From Bimuria novae-zelandiae CBS 107.79 (taxonomy: Eukaryota; Ascomycota; Dothideomycetes; Pleosporales; Didymosphaeriaceae): 64,000 nucleotides of DNA. The position numbers and the translations under genes are program-made. Below, one piece after another: positions 23,501 through 34,609 of the stretch; the first letter of the stretch is position 1; the number at the start of each line of letters is the position of its first letter. The notes under the pieces were generated by a model. That model was not told the origin of the DNA. It searched no databases and saw only the letters and a program-made list of their open reading frames with translations. The stretch spans positions 819,397-883,396 of the forward strand of contig ML976670.1 in the NCBI GenBank assembly GCA_010015655.1, in the 5' to 3' direction.

Positions 23501-25200
23501 ATTAAGCGTAATCCTACTTGCATTTATCGCGACAATTTTCCTCCTCTACTACGTAACTAGAAGGAGCTTAAGCATCACGCACATAAAAAGTAATTTAAAG
23601 CTACTAGAGTAACTAAGTTTAATAGCTACTAAGAGAAGGGCACCTTTGCCTTACTAAATATTATAGCTAAGAATACTATAGATGCGGTACCTTTAATGTG
23701 GGTATTTACCTATAAGTTTAATAAGGATAGATATCTGCTTAAGTACAAGGCCTGCCTCGTCGTCCGTGGAGACCTTTAAGGGTAGTATAGCGACATATAC
23801 GCAGCTACTCTTACCGCCCGCCTCTTTTAAGCTTTTATAGCCCTTACGTGTGCCTTTAACCTTAAGGCTATGTAATACGATGTGCTAAGCGCCTTCCTTA
23901 ATACTTTCCTAGATCGCATTCTCTATATAAGAACTCTAGATAGTTTCTAAGACAAGTATAGCCAGATTCTCCGTCTTCTACGAGCCTTATATGGCTTGAA
24001 AGAAGCTCCACGCCTGTGGGCTCTACACTTCCAAGCTTCACTGCGAAAGCTTGGCCTACACCCTATTTATGGCTTTCCATGCCTCTGGATGAACAGCCGG
24101 GTAATTCTCTTTTTCTACGTGGACAATATCATTATCCTCTATCACCCTAACTACCAAGAAGATTTCGAGAAGCTTAAACAATAGCTTATTAAGCTCTACA
24201 ACCTTTGTTAAATTAGCGATGTTAAATAGTTCCTTAGTATCTAAGTTGAGCGCGTTCTTGCTAGCCATTAGCTCTACCTAGTCCAGGATGCGTTTATTAA
24301 CAAGATCTATACTAAGTTTAACCTTATCCGCGCTAATAGAAGATACCCTTCTACGCCTCTCTCCTTAACTTCAAGACTTGCACCCTACGATAGCATCTCT
24401 AAGCTATTAAACACTAAGACCTACTAACGCCTTGTAGGCAACCTAGCTTATATTAAAACTATAACGCGACCTAACGTCGCACACGCTCACTCGGTCCTTG
24501 CAAGGTTTCTTATAAACCCCGGACTAATCCACCTCTCCGAGATCAAGCACGTGTGGCAATACCTGTACAGTACTAGATACCTTGCCATCAGTGCTCGAGG
24601 GGGTGAACCTACTCAGACCTATGCCATAAAAATTAACTTAACAACCCTTACCTTCTTTGGTGCTGCTAATGCATTATTTAGAGATAATATTAAGACTTGT
24701 TAATTATCTGCTAGATACGTCTTTATGCTTTATAGCATGCCTATTAACTAGAAAGCCACTATGCTTTAGTTAGTCACTTGTTTTACTACTAAAGCAGAGC
24801 TATATGCTCTCTTAGCTGCTAGCGTTAAATTGCAATACTAGGATCGCTTCTACCGCAACATCAGCTTCACGCTTTACACTAAGAAGACTCTCTAGTGTGA
24901 TAATGCGCAGACTATACGCCTTGTCGAAGGTAACGCTAATCGCATCTAAACGAAGCTTCGCTATGTTAATATCCACCAAATATGGCTTCGCCAGAAGGTA
25001 GATTGTGGAAGAATTACTATTAAATAGAAGCCTACTGCTAAGATGCCTACTAATAGCTTTATAAAGCTACTTCCTTGACAGAAACACGAGAACTTTATAC
25101 GCTAGCTTAGCCTAAAGGATATTTATTACTTTATTATTAAGTACTTGCCTTATCCTATACCCCTTAATTAGTTAGAATAGCTACGTGGTGCGCGTACAGG
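20600..25200 (+). pseudogene. Copia gag-pol remnants
   Basis: Order gag, integrase, reverse transcriptase and RNase H on the plus strand, riddled with TAG/TAA. The best preserved piece is the reverse transcriptase at 23990-24180: LKEAPRLWALHFQASLRK, followed by FFYVDNIIILYHP. The catalytic YVDD box now reads YVDN, a G to A change, so polymerase activity is lost. No functional protein can be made. Confidence 0.85.
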
Positions 25201-25265
25201 TTTCACTCTCTTCTTATTTTTATTATTTATAAGGTCTCTATCTAACATGGATACCTTAGGGGGTG

Positions 25266-25437
25266 TGTCAGCATGGCACCTTAGTTCACACGGTATATGT
25301 AAACTGCATCTCTCACGTGACTCTTCGTCACCTGCTTACTCATTATAGTTGTGTATATAATCGCTCTCTGTAGCTCTCTTAATACAAAAACCTTCTGCCT
25401 CATTCATCTCTTGTGCTTGGTCCGACCACATCCGACA
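25266..25437 (+). repeat. 3' LTR of the copia element in the 18.8-28.6 kb nest
   Basis: 172 bp, TG...CA ends, followed by the GAAGC target duplication. Less mutated than the 5' LTR at its outer end. Confidence 0.92.
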
Positions 25438-26456
25438 GAAGCCTAACTTCTTCTCGCTATTCTAGAATGCCTAGGTGGCTAGCTTTACTAAATTAAATAT
25501 ACTTAGCTCCTTTAAGGCAGTGGGCGTGAGCCCATTTAACCCTAACGTTATACTAGATAAGTTTGTAGACAGCGACTCTAAGACTATAGAAGATAGTAAC
25601 TCTAACGCTACTATCTATAAAAAAGAATAGTAAAAGGTTCTAGATTAAGTAGCAAGGCGTGCGTTAAGGGGTGTAATAGAGAAGGATACATTAATTATTT
25701 AATAATCGCTCTACTATATAGCTATCTAAAACACCCTTATAAGGAGCGAAAATAAAGGTCTAATAGACGCTCTTACTACTAAGAGGAAGCGAGAAAAGTA
25801 AGGCAAGCCTCTAGCTTTGCTACAATACTATAAGTACTAGGGACCGTATATAATGTAGACTCCTCGCTCCTTTCAAGAAGCGCGCACACGGATAAGGTTA
25901 GTAAAGCGTAAGGCAGAGGAGGAGGAGTTCTAAAAAAAAGAGGTAAGAAAGTTAAAGGCTACTACTATAACGTATAAAAAGTAAATTATAGAAGAAAAGC
26001 GCTAGATAGTAGCAAGAAAGAAGAAAGAGTAAGAGAAAAAGCGTATAAAAGAGCGCTAAGCTATTAATACGCGCAAAGCTAAGAGAGCACGTAAAAAATA
26101 GTAGTATAACTTTTAAAATAGATCTTAAACTATACAAAAATATAAGCGCAAGGCCTTATAAAAATAAAAAGTTAAAAAAAGGTAGAAATATAGTTCTATA
26201 GCTATATAAAATAGTAGTATTACTTATAAGCCGTGCTTAGCACCTGCACCTATAGTAAATAGCTATAGCTATAAAATACTTTAACTACATAAATTTTAGT
26301 AGCAAATTCTATCGCATAGGCCTATAGATCACTCTACTAGAAAATCTAGTAATAATAACTATTGTATGTGACTCTACGGCCCCAAGTTTGCTAGTAATAA
26401 CTAGGGCCAATTCCGCGCGTTGGCCGACGGCGCGCGTTGGGTGCACGGGCACGGTA

Positions 26457-28517
26457 ACGCGCCACCCCAATAAATGTAGCACCTTAACTTTGACGCGCCG
26501 CATCTCCACCAATATGAATCCGATTGAGGCTGCAATTATCGCTATCAACTCACGAGAACCTAGAGAAACTTTCTCATATAGAAAAATTGCAGAAGAATTT
26601 GGTGTTGTGCGGTTAACATTAACGCGCCGGCATAGACGCGCCATATAGGCGCGTATATAGCTACTACAGACTCGCCAAAATCTTAACTAATAACAAGAAT
26701 CTAAGCTCCTATAGTATATATAGCGTCTTACTTAGAAAGGTCTACCCCCTACGCGTTAGATAATTTAAAACTTTATATTAATTATTACTAAAAAAGATAT
26801 CTCTATATAATAGGTTAATTACTTTATTAGGCGCCACCCTAACTCCCTAATCTCGCGATGGACGACTAGGCTAAATAGTAATTGCTATAACGCTAATTTA
26901 GGCGCAAGATATAGGCTCTACTTTAAGCTTCTATATAAGAAAATTATAAAGTATGGCATAGAGCCTTAGCATACCTATAATATGGACGAAAAAGGCTTCC
27001 TACTCGGCATCACCGGCAGGTCAAAAAGGATCTTCGACAGGCCTATATATGAGAGTCGCCAAGTGAGGCAATCTATTCAGGATGGCAGTCGTGAGTGGAT
27101 CTCGCTCATCGCATGTATATGCGCCGATGGATCTACTATTAATCTATTACTAATCTATCGATCTAACGCTGAGACTCTACAATTAAGCTAGGTTAAGGAA
27201 ATTAACGTTAATTCTTATAGAGTCTTTATTACCTTATTAACCTCTAGATGGTTAAACAACGAGATAGGGCTTTAATAGCTAAAATAGGTGTTTAATCGCT
27301 ATACTAAGGAGAAGGCTCGACAGTAGTGGTAACTCTTAGTCCTTAATAGGCATAGATCTTACGTTACTATAGATTTTATTAACTACTGTAATTAGAAAAA
27401 GATCCTCCTTACGATATTTCCTCCTCACGCCACTTATACGCTGTAGCCTCTAGACGTCTATGTGTTTAAGTTTCTTTCTACCGCCTACTCCGACGAGCTC
27501 TCCGCATACCTGTATAAGAGTTAGGGGCTATTAATAATTACTAAAAGAGACTTCTTTACACTATTCTAGAGGGCCTAGATAACGTTAGTTATGCCGTAAT
27601 TAATTACTAAAGCTTTTAAGTATACAGGTATCTTGCCGCCAGATCCTACACTAATCCTTAGTTAATTTAATAGAAATAAGTCTCTAGAATAAAGATTACG
27701 CAAAAGCTCTACTTTAGTACTTAGCGCGTCTAATTAGCGCAAAATTAATTAGCTTTTAAAGGTTGTTGTTAATACAGGGGGAGGTAATAAGGCTAAGAAG
27801 CTAAGTCGCACTATACACTTAATCTCTATACAGAAGTAGCTCCTAGAGCATAAGAATTAGGGGCTACAAGAAGCCCTTATAAACTAGAAATAGCATTAAA
27901 TAAAGGGCAGGACTCTACCTTTTAAGTAGCTAGATAAGTGGCATAGAGGATCTATTTTCTAGTTACCTGCCCGCGTATAGAGGGCGCGCGATTCTCTCAG
28001 CTAATAAAAGGCTAAAAAGTAACAACTATAACTCTAGAAAAGTAAGCAGAGAGAGATCTAGATAGTAAATAGGTAGCTTAAAGCTTGTCTACTATAAGAG
28101 AAGCGTGTTACGCGTATAGTAGCTAAAAATACGCGCGCTAAGGAGAAAGCTAATTAGGCTACTAAGTAACGCCTCCGTTAATAGGCTTATAAGGCTTAAT
28201 AACAACTTTAAAAATGTCTTAAAATTACTAAAAAGGGAAGCTAGAATGCTTTAAAAGCTACTTATATAATTACAAAGAGGAAGAAGCCTACGCCAGCATC
28301 TATACGCGTTAATATAGTAATATTTACGCTATTAGCGCTAGCATCGCGCAATAGCTAAATAATTAGAATACTAAGTAAATATCTATAATTTAACTAGCTA
28401 GTAATCTTCTATAGCTTTATAAAATCTTAACTCTAGAAAATTTCGCGATAAAAGCTTTTGTGTAAAACTCTATAGCCTCATGTTGCTGGCTGCGGTGCTG
28501 GTGTTGGGGTGGCGCGT
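26457..28517 (+). mobile_element. Pogo-type DNA transposon, 2061 bp, inside the right inverted repeat of the outer element
   Basis: Inverted ends start ACGCGCCACCCCAA on both sides; TA duplications at 26455-26456 and 28518-28519. Removing it restores the right terminal repeat of the outer element exactly, as shown by the intact left copy at 18825-18896. The ends keep normal composition while the centre is RIP-mutated in patches. Confidence 0.9.
26514..28400 (+). pseudogene. Pogo (DDE_1) transposase, partly RIP-mutated
   Basis: From ATG 26514 the Psq/HTH domain is clean (MNPIEAAIIAINSREPRETF, SYRKIAEEFGVVRLTLTRRH), then a TAG at 26646-26648. A second intact island at 26980-27190 carries NMDEKGFLLGITGRSKRIF with the first catalytic Asp and SLIACICADGSTINLLLIY. 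Downstream the frame is destroyed by RIP. The 3' boundary is approximate. Confidence 0.82.
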
Positions 28518-28781
28518 TAGTGTCGCGGCGCACTGACTGTCTCGGCAGGGTAGCCCTAGCCCTAGCCGGAGCGGAAAAAAGCTCGGCCCGCCGCTCAAAG
28601 AAAGTTTACCGCAGCGTCTCTCACTTCAATCCCGCACATGACTACGCTTCTCCGCTCGACAAAAAACACAGTGCTGTATAAACCGCCCCGCCCGAAGGCT
28701 CTGCGACTTCCGTCTCCAAAATCGAGAGCCAGTCCTCGACAGCGCATCCCGCCCGCGCCAACGCGCCAACCCCGCGTAACC

Positions 28782-29765
28782 ATGGATCCGGAAACCAACC
28801 TTCCCGATCTCACCGAGGACCTCGCCGACACAATTGACGACCTCGAAGATGCCCTACAACCACTCCTCTCTAAGCCGCTCACCAGTCTGACCTCCACGCT
28901 TCCCACCCTCGACAAGGCAAAGCTGCACATCCTCACCGCTTACACGCTCGAATCGCTACTCTTTCAGGCGCTCCAGGCCTCAGGCGCAGACACCAAGTCG
29001 CACAAAGTCTTCGCCGAGCTCGCGCGCCTCAAGACTTACTTTGGCAAAGTAAAAGATGCCGAGGCCGCAGGAGAAGGCAAGGGCGGGCCGACCACCAAGT
29101 TGGACAAGGATGCTGCGGCACGGTTTATCAGGCATGGATTGAGCGGGAACGAGCGGTACGACAAGGAGCGCGCGGAGAGGCAGGCAAAGGAGAAGGCGAG
29201 GGCGGCGCTCAAGGCAAAGCAAATGGCACGGAAGGTGAACAAGAAATTCGACGATGGGGAGGAGTCCAAGCTGCAGGAGGAGCTGGGCAAGAAGAGGAAA
29301 GCTGAGGCGGTAGACGAGGACGACAGCGGTAGTAACGATGACAAGGGCGAGGACATCAAGGCGCCAGAGGAACCTGTGCGCGCGGACATCAAGGCGCCAG
29401 AGGAACCTGTGCGCGCGGACAGCGAGGAAGACCACATCGACAGCGAGAACGCCGAGTTCTACGGCGACGGCAAGGACGAGATGGACGTCGACGCGCCGGC
29501 ACAGAACAGTACGCCCGCTACAACCCCAGCTAAGAAGTCGAAGAAGGAGAAAAAGGATAAAAAAGACAAGGAGAAGAAACAAAGCAAGCGCCGGAGAAGC
29601 GCCAAGTACGCGGACAACGACGCGCCGAGGGAGCCAGAAGGCATTATACCCGAGCGCGGCGAGGCGTCCAAGACTCACAGCGAGACTTTCAACGCGCTCC
29701 TGGCAGGCACGTTTGCGGAGCAGAAGAAAGAAACGAAGAAGAGCAAGAAGAGCAAGAAAGCGTGA
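28782..29765 (+). CDS. LRP1: Exosome cofactor LRP1/Rrp47 (C1D, Sas10/Utp3 family), 327 aa
   Basis: Start chosen at 28782 (context CCATGG, MDPETNLPDL), where the family's N-terminal helix begins; the frame is open further upstream to 28638 but those residues are Pro/Arg-rich and non-conserved. The C1D domain covers about residues 10-100: LADTIDDLEDALQPLL, LDKAKLHILTAYTLESLLFQ, HKVFAELARLKTYFGKVKDA. A conserved AARFIRHGLSGNERYDKER element follows. The C-terminal half is acidic, then ends in Lys-rich clusters (KKSKKEKKDKKDKEKK; KKSKKSKKA), suiting nuclear, RNA-binding function. Lrp1 binds Rrp6 and Mpp6 in the nuclear exosome for 3' processing of rRNA, snoRNA and other RNAs. An exact 33-bp tandem duplication (29352-29417) gives DIKAPEEPVRA twice. 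A transposon nest ends about 230 bp upstream. Confidence 0.9.
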   Translation: MDPETNLPDLTEDLADTIDDLEDALQPLLSKPLTSLTSTLPTLDKAKLHILTAYTLESLLFQALQASGADTKSHKVFAELARLKTYFGKVKDAEAAGEGKGGPTTKLDKDAAARFIRHGLSGNERYDKERAERQAKEKARAALKAKQMARKVNKKFDDGEESKLQEELGKKRKAEAVDEDDSGSNDDKGEDIKAPEEPVRADIKAPEEPVRADSEEDHIDSENAEFYGDGKDEMDVDAPAQNSTPATTPAKKSKKEKKDKKDKEKKQSKRRRSAKYADNDAPREPEGIIPERGEASKTHSETFNALLAGTFAEQKKETKKSKKSKKA

Positions 29766-30650
29766 GGCGGTCGCCGTGGAAATCAGAAGCACAGCAGTAC
29801 CGCTTTAGTGCTAATGCGAGATGGTGGTCCAAAGAGCCTGTTGAGGAGCTCCCGGCAACGTGCGCACGAGCCCGAGGAGGTTGACGGCATGAATTCAGTG
29901 CCATTGGAGGCCACAGCGATGAGAGCAACTCTGTCGTTTTCAGCCCTTGCATAGCCGGTGCGGATTTGGCCCAGAACGGGTTTTAGAAGTAAATTGATAC
30001 CCTATTGCTGTAGTTTTGAGCAGCCACATGAACCACAACCCCTTTCGTGCACACTCAGTGCGTTGACTTTAGGAGCATTCAATGAAACACCACCAAAGCC
30101 AAACTCCACAAAACACAAAGATCCACATTAGAACGTCATTAGGCGTGTATTATCAGCGCGTAGCCCTATATAGCCTACCAAGCCGCGCATGCACTCGCAC
30201 GCTGATCCAAGTCCTTCCTCTACCAATTGGATCCAACCGAACCCAAGCCCGCCATCCCAATCCCATCCCAACCCGCTCTATCCCCAATAAAAATGCTATT
30301 CCAAATCAAACTCTCCAAAATTCACATATCAATATCTTACAGTAAACGGAAACGCGCAGCGATCGAACGTAAATAGAATCCGGATAGAACTCCTGGTATC
30401 GTGCTATACACAAACGAAAGACGAACGAGAACTAAGTAAAAACCTTTTGATATATGCAAGGATCCGAAAATTATGTTGACCACGGGCGGGAGGTGTCCGA
30501 TATGGATGCTGGGTCCGTAAAAATATATATGCCGGGTGGAAAATAGATACTATGTGACTGCCGTAAGTCATGGCCTGCTGGTGTATGCGTAACCGCGGTC
30601 CCGAGTACTTGCTTGAGGTAGGGTCGAGGCCGTGGACGTCGAGACATAAT
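29766..30650. other. Convergent 3' UTR region of LRP1-type and SEC2-type genes
   Basis: 885 bp with no coding frame of note. A C-rich, A-rich segment at about 30200-30340 has repeated CCCATCCC/CCCAACCC words. No structural RNA recognised. Confidence 0.5.
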
Positions 30651-32860
30651 CTAGTCGAAGGAGCCCGGGATAGTCAGACTCAGTCTCTCATCCTTCTTCG
30701 GTGAGGGCTCCGGAGAAGCCGGCATGGAGATCGGGCGCTGGTGCTGCGCCTGGCTTTCTGCCGCTTTAACGTCCATGGACTTGCGCACTTCCTCTTGCAG
30801 CTGAGCCTCTACCGCTTCTTCGATTTTCTTCTCCTCCTCCTCCGTCAAGGTGTCGGTAGATGCGGGTTCACCGGAGATCACGGTATTGCCGATCGATACA
30901 CGCTTAATTTTGTCTTCGCCCTTTGACTGGAACGGATCGTCCTCGCTCTTCCTTACTCCACGTGGTTCGCTCATATCCACAGCAGAGTCCAGTGGTTTCT
31001 CGGACACTTGGCTTTCCTCGCTTGTTCGAGCTCCATCCAACTTACCGGCGCAGTTTGCAAACGTTGGGCTACGTGGACTATCCCGAATCGCAATGAAGGA
31101 TGGGACCACGCCACCACCGATTCGAGACCAAAACATGCGCTCCCGTAAGCGTACGCTCTCTTCCCAGGCTGCCTTCTTCTCTTCCTCACTCTCGGCCTTC
31201 CAGTGACCTGCGGCAACCATGCGGAGGAAGCTGATGTAATCGCAAGTGCTTCGAATCCTCCCCAAGCACCAGTCACAGAGTGGATGACGAGTTTCATCGT
31301 TCTCCGACGATCTGAACCTGAACCTCCTAGCATATTCGTCGCCTTTCCTGGATTCTCCGCATAGAGAGCATGGGAAAATCACACCGCGGAACTTTGGTGG
31401 TGGCGGAGCCGGCTCTACGACAAGTGATCCGGTTGTGATACTATTCAACACTGTGCGACGTGCCATCCAGGACAGGCCAGGGGCGAGATCCAGACGGAGT
31501 GTCGGTTCAATGTCCTCGGACAAAGCTCGCTTGTAGAACTTCTCGTCCTTCAGATTTGTGGGACCTGAGAGAGATTCACGAGGCGAATTGCTTCCTGGAG
31601 TGTTGGGAGACTTCGAGATGGGAAGCGAGCTACTAGAGCTATTTGACAGAGTCCCCAGACCTAGCACGTTCAGACCGCCGTAGTTGCCACTCGAGACCCT
31701 GCTGCTGGGCGCAGATCGAGAGCTGGTTTTGAGCATTTCCTGGAAATCTTTGACGGAGGTGAGATCGGATCGAAGAACTGGGTGGATGAGGTGCGTAAAG
31801 TGCAGAGGATGATTAGGGGTAATCTCATCGGAACCAGGCGTGTTCGGTGTCAGGCCGTTCGTATCGAACATTTTGCTCATCTTGTCAGCTGGCGTGATGC
31901 CGGGTGTGGAAGGCGCAGTGGTCGTGGCCCAGGTGTTGCTCTCGTCGTCGCCGTGAGCACTCATCTTCTCCATTACGCCTTTGAGATCCTGCAGCTGCTC
32001 TTGCAACGACAGTTGGAGGACTTCAGCATCATTGAGCTGCTGTTTCAGCTGGTCATTGCGCTTCTCGGACGCCTCCGTCTCTTTCCGCGCAGTTGCAACC
32101 ATCTAAATGATAGTCAGCTCTCTGCTGGGACTGACAATTCCTGGCAAAACTTACCCCATTGGCTTCCTCGAAAAGCGCCGTGGTCAGGTTCTCGACCTCG
32201 TTATCAGTCTTCCTCTTCGCTTTTTCCGCCTCTATCCGCCTCCGCTTTTCCTCGTTGAGATCACTTGACAGTTGCTTTTCCATCTTGTCGTATACCTCCT
32301 TCTCCACTAACAGGCCCTGCGAGACCTTCTGCTCATGAACCTTGACCTGCAGCTCCAATTGGGCTAGCCGTGTCCTCGCTGTCTCCAGCTCATGGCGCGT
32401 TTGTTGTAGGTTGTCGTCCAGCTTGGTCTGGTGGTTGATGGCATCGATCAGCTTCGTGCTGAGGGTTGCGACTTCCTGGCTCAGATCAGGATGCATGCTG
32501 GAGTCGGACGAGTTATTGCGCGTCATGGCAGGCTGTGGCGTCGCCGCTCGTGGATCCGGGATTGTGTTGAGGACTTCACTGTCCGAACGCCCTAGTAAAG
32601 GATGGGCAAATTTCTTGAGCTGCGGCGAAGATATCGACTTGGTGACGGTCTTGTTTGTGGGCGGGCTCAGGGTCCGCAGTTGAGACTGGAGGCGGGACGG
32701 CGTCACAGTGCCAGAGCTGCCTCCGGCGTGCACCCACGGGGCCGCGTGGATAAACCTAAAGAACGCAATATGTGAGCGCTGTACTAGTTGAGGGGCTGCG
32801 TGAAACTGCTCAACGCGCAGAGTTTAATTGCAGATGCCGTGGACGAACGTACTCAGCCAT
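30651..32860 (-). CDS. SEC2: SEC2-type Rab guanine-nucleotide exchange factor, 686 aa
   Basis: Three exons on the minus strand: 32860-32853 (only 8 nt, MA and part of Glu), 32755-32155 and 32102-30651. Introns are 97 nt (GTACGT...TAG) and 52 nt (GTAAGT...TAG). The tiny first exon supplies an ATG, since the main frame has none near its 5' end. Residues about 88-245 form a long coiled coil (SQEVATLSTKLIDAINHQTK; LETARTRLAQLELQVKVHEQ). The Sec2 exchange core lies at about 187-212 (DNEVENLTTALFEEANGMVA, then TARKE). The middle is Ser/Pro-rich. Two CXXC pairs (448/451, 479/482: PCSLCGE and CDWC) may bind zinc. The family activates the Rab Sec4 on secretory vesicles to drive polarised exocytosis at hyphal tips. 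Length fits fungal Sec2 proteins. Confidence 0.88.
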
Positions 32861-33970
32861 GACTGACGGGGTGGTGAGGCTCTAGCTCGACCGGATGCTT
32901 TTGGCTGTGGAGCTAGCCGGTGGCTGCAGCAAACAAAGGAGTGACGGAAGAGATGCAAGCGGGAAGAAAGTAGCCCGACGTTCAACAACAGCACATCGGG
33001 GGCAGATGAAGTCGCAAGACGGGAAAGAGAGCGCGGGGCGAGCAACACAGCTGCAGGAAAGGAAGGCAGGCAAAGCGGGAGCAGTGACGGGGGCAAGTGG
33101 GTTCTCTTGATGCCGGGGGCGGCAGGGACGAGGCAACGCGCGGAGCACCCGCTGCCACTGCTGTCGCCTACAAGCCTCGCGGGTCACGACGCTGCACCAG
33201 GCCCAGATAAAGGCAGGCAGTGCCCGATGGCTGCATGGGCGCTTACGACTGATCGCTTGCATCAAATCTCATCGTCGCGCAAGCCTCGGGAGCAATTGTC
33301 GTCGCGAACGCACTCCCGATTAGCCTTCAAAGGTTGTGCCACCCACACCTGTCACGCCGTTGGTGTTTCTCCAAGTCGGCGCATAAGAAACATTTCCCAT
33401 TTGTTGTCATGCTTTTCGCCACTTCGCTGTGTCCAAGCCTCGGTCGGAAACTCCACGATGGTGCAACCTCAGACTCAATGACGATGTGCATGTAGCTTAC
33501 GTCGAAGATGAGAACAGCAACCATTGCCAATGATGACTCCGCTCACCACTAGGCCAACACGAAACGGCGTCAATAGATTGTCTCTGCCGAAAGAGCCGCT
33601 TACGCTATCAGGGCCAAGCGGTACGCAGCCGGTTTTGTCGATCAATCAATGTTGCCCTGGTGTTGGCCCCCCATGGCGCCTCGGATGGGAAGCTGACCGT
33701 CAATATCGATAAGTTGATCATGCTTCAACCCTGCACGAGCGCCAGCAAGTACCTATTATACTCTAGTAAGCTTTACACATTTTAGGCTCAAGAAAGGTGT
33801 GAAGTGCTTGAAGTTGGGAACTTGACACTGGGGACAGAACCTGAATTCCAGATTTCCTGCGCAGGATCAGTGCTTATTCATGAAGTAGCAGCAGTTCGGC
33901 GCGGATCGCGATAAGGCCAGAACGATTTTGAGCCAACTCGGGTCTGCAAGACCTTTCTACGGACGAAAAC
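32861..33970. other. Upstream region of the SEC2-type gene; nothing else recognised
   Basis: Purine-rich on the plus strand near 32930-33110 (CT-rich in the sense of the gene), as expected for a fungal promoter/5' UTR. The remainder has short overlapping frames without motifs. Confidence 0.5.
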
Positions 33971-33971
33971 T

Positions 33972-34480
33972 GTGGAGGTGAAACTGGGAAGCCCACCTTC
34001 CAAAAGCGGTAATTGTGGAAAACCATCGAAGACTGGAGCAGGCGTGCGAAAAACCACGATATTCAGGATCGCTAAACTGCGCTCTGATTGGCTGGTCTCA
34101 ACCTTTCATAAACGGCAGTCAGAAAAGCCGTCGAAAACTGAGGGAAAACCATTACATTCCAGCCTTTCGCTCTGCGCTCTTATTGGCCGGTCCCAACCTT
34201 CTATAAACGGCAATCTTCTATAAACGGCAATCAGAAAAACCGTTGAAAACAGAGGCCAACGCTGAGAAAACCACGCTTTGAAAATGCACTCTCATTGGGT
34301 GAAATGGACCTTCCGTAAACGGCAGCCTTGAAAGGCATCGATTCCTGCATGCTTGGCTTACAGCTTGACCTTCTACGCTCCTAAAACGGCAACCTGAAAG
34401 AACCATCAATCGCTGCTGCAACACACGTCAACACACAGATATGTTGAAAGTAAAACGGTCTCTCATTGGATGAGCTTATT
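33972..34480 (+). repeat. Diverged tandem repeat array with ATTGG boxes
   Basis: Four to five imperfect units of roughly 85-110 bp. Each carries an (A/C)TCTNATTGG-like box, then ACCTTCNRTAAACGGCA, then GAAAA(A/G)CCRTCGAAAAC. Boxes occur near 34085, 34178, 34294 and 34462; AAACGGCA-like words near 34113, 34204, 34221, 34318 and 34385. One unit has an internal exact duplication of CTTCTATAAACGGCAATC. ATTGG is the complement of the CCAAT box. No coding potential. Confidence 0.65.
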
Positions 34481-34609
34481 TTGAGAGCCACCTGGTATTA
34501 GTGCGATACTTAAGCTTAATTTTGGCGCTGTGATAGGCTTGCATTAGCGCTGGGCTGAGACTTCGGCATCTTGGCGATCCCTTTGATCGTAGCACGTTCG
34601 CCTGCCACT

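Larger units (their letters stand above)
19979..25437 (+). mobile_element. Ty1/copia LTR retrotransposon, 5459 bp
   Basis: Identical-length 172-bp LTRs at both ends begin TGTCAGCATGG. The 3' copy ends CCGACA; the 5' copy ends CTAATA, which is the RIP form of the same bases. A 5-bp target duplication GAAGC lies at 19974-19978 and 25438-25442. A purine tract (TTAGGGGG) precedes the 3' LTR, giving plus orientation. It is inserted inside the transposase of the outer pogo element. Confidence 0.92.
18950..26300 (+). pseudogene. Pogo/Fot1 (DDE_1) transposase, RIP-destroyed and split by a copia element
   Basis: The reading continues from the left part (to 19978) across the copia insertion to the part after 25438. 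Left of the insertion the frame shows YNIDKKGFII (the DEKGF motif around the first Asp, decayed), CADGSALPLGLIYLA, STWVEDIKVGEYIAFF, LLLIDSYRSHLTKEF (second Asp) and YPPYSTHTLQPLNIVIFKPL (third Asp position, now Asn). Right of it come FFSLF-stop-NA and VASFTKLNILSSFKAVGVSP, the usual pogo C-terminus. Many TAG stops replace Trp or Gln codons. It is dead. Confidence 0.82.
18825..28550 (+). mobile_element. Pogo-type DNA transposon carrying a copia and a second pogo element (9.7 kb nest)
   Basis: The left inverted repeat (18825-18896, starting CCCTGCCGAGACAGTCAGTG) is about 72 bp. Its right partner is split: the outer part is 28518-28550 and the inner part is 26416-26454, separated by a younger element inserted at a TA. 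TA duplications border the unit at 18823-18824 and 28551-28552. Without inserts the element is about 2.2 kb, normal for a pogo/Fot1-type element. The interior is heavily RIP-mutated. Confidence 0.88.
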
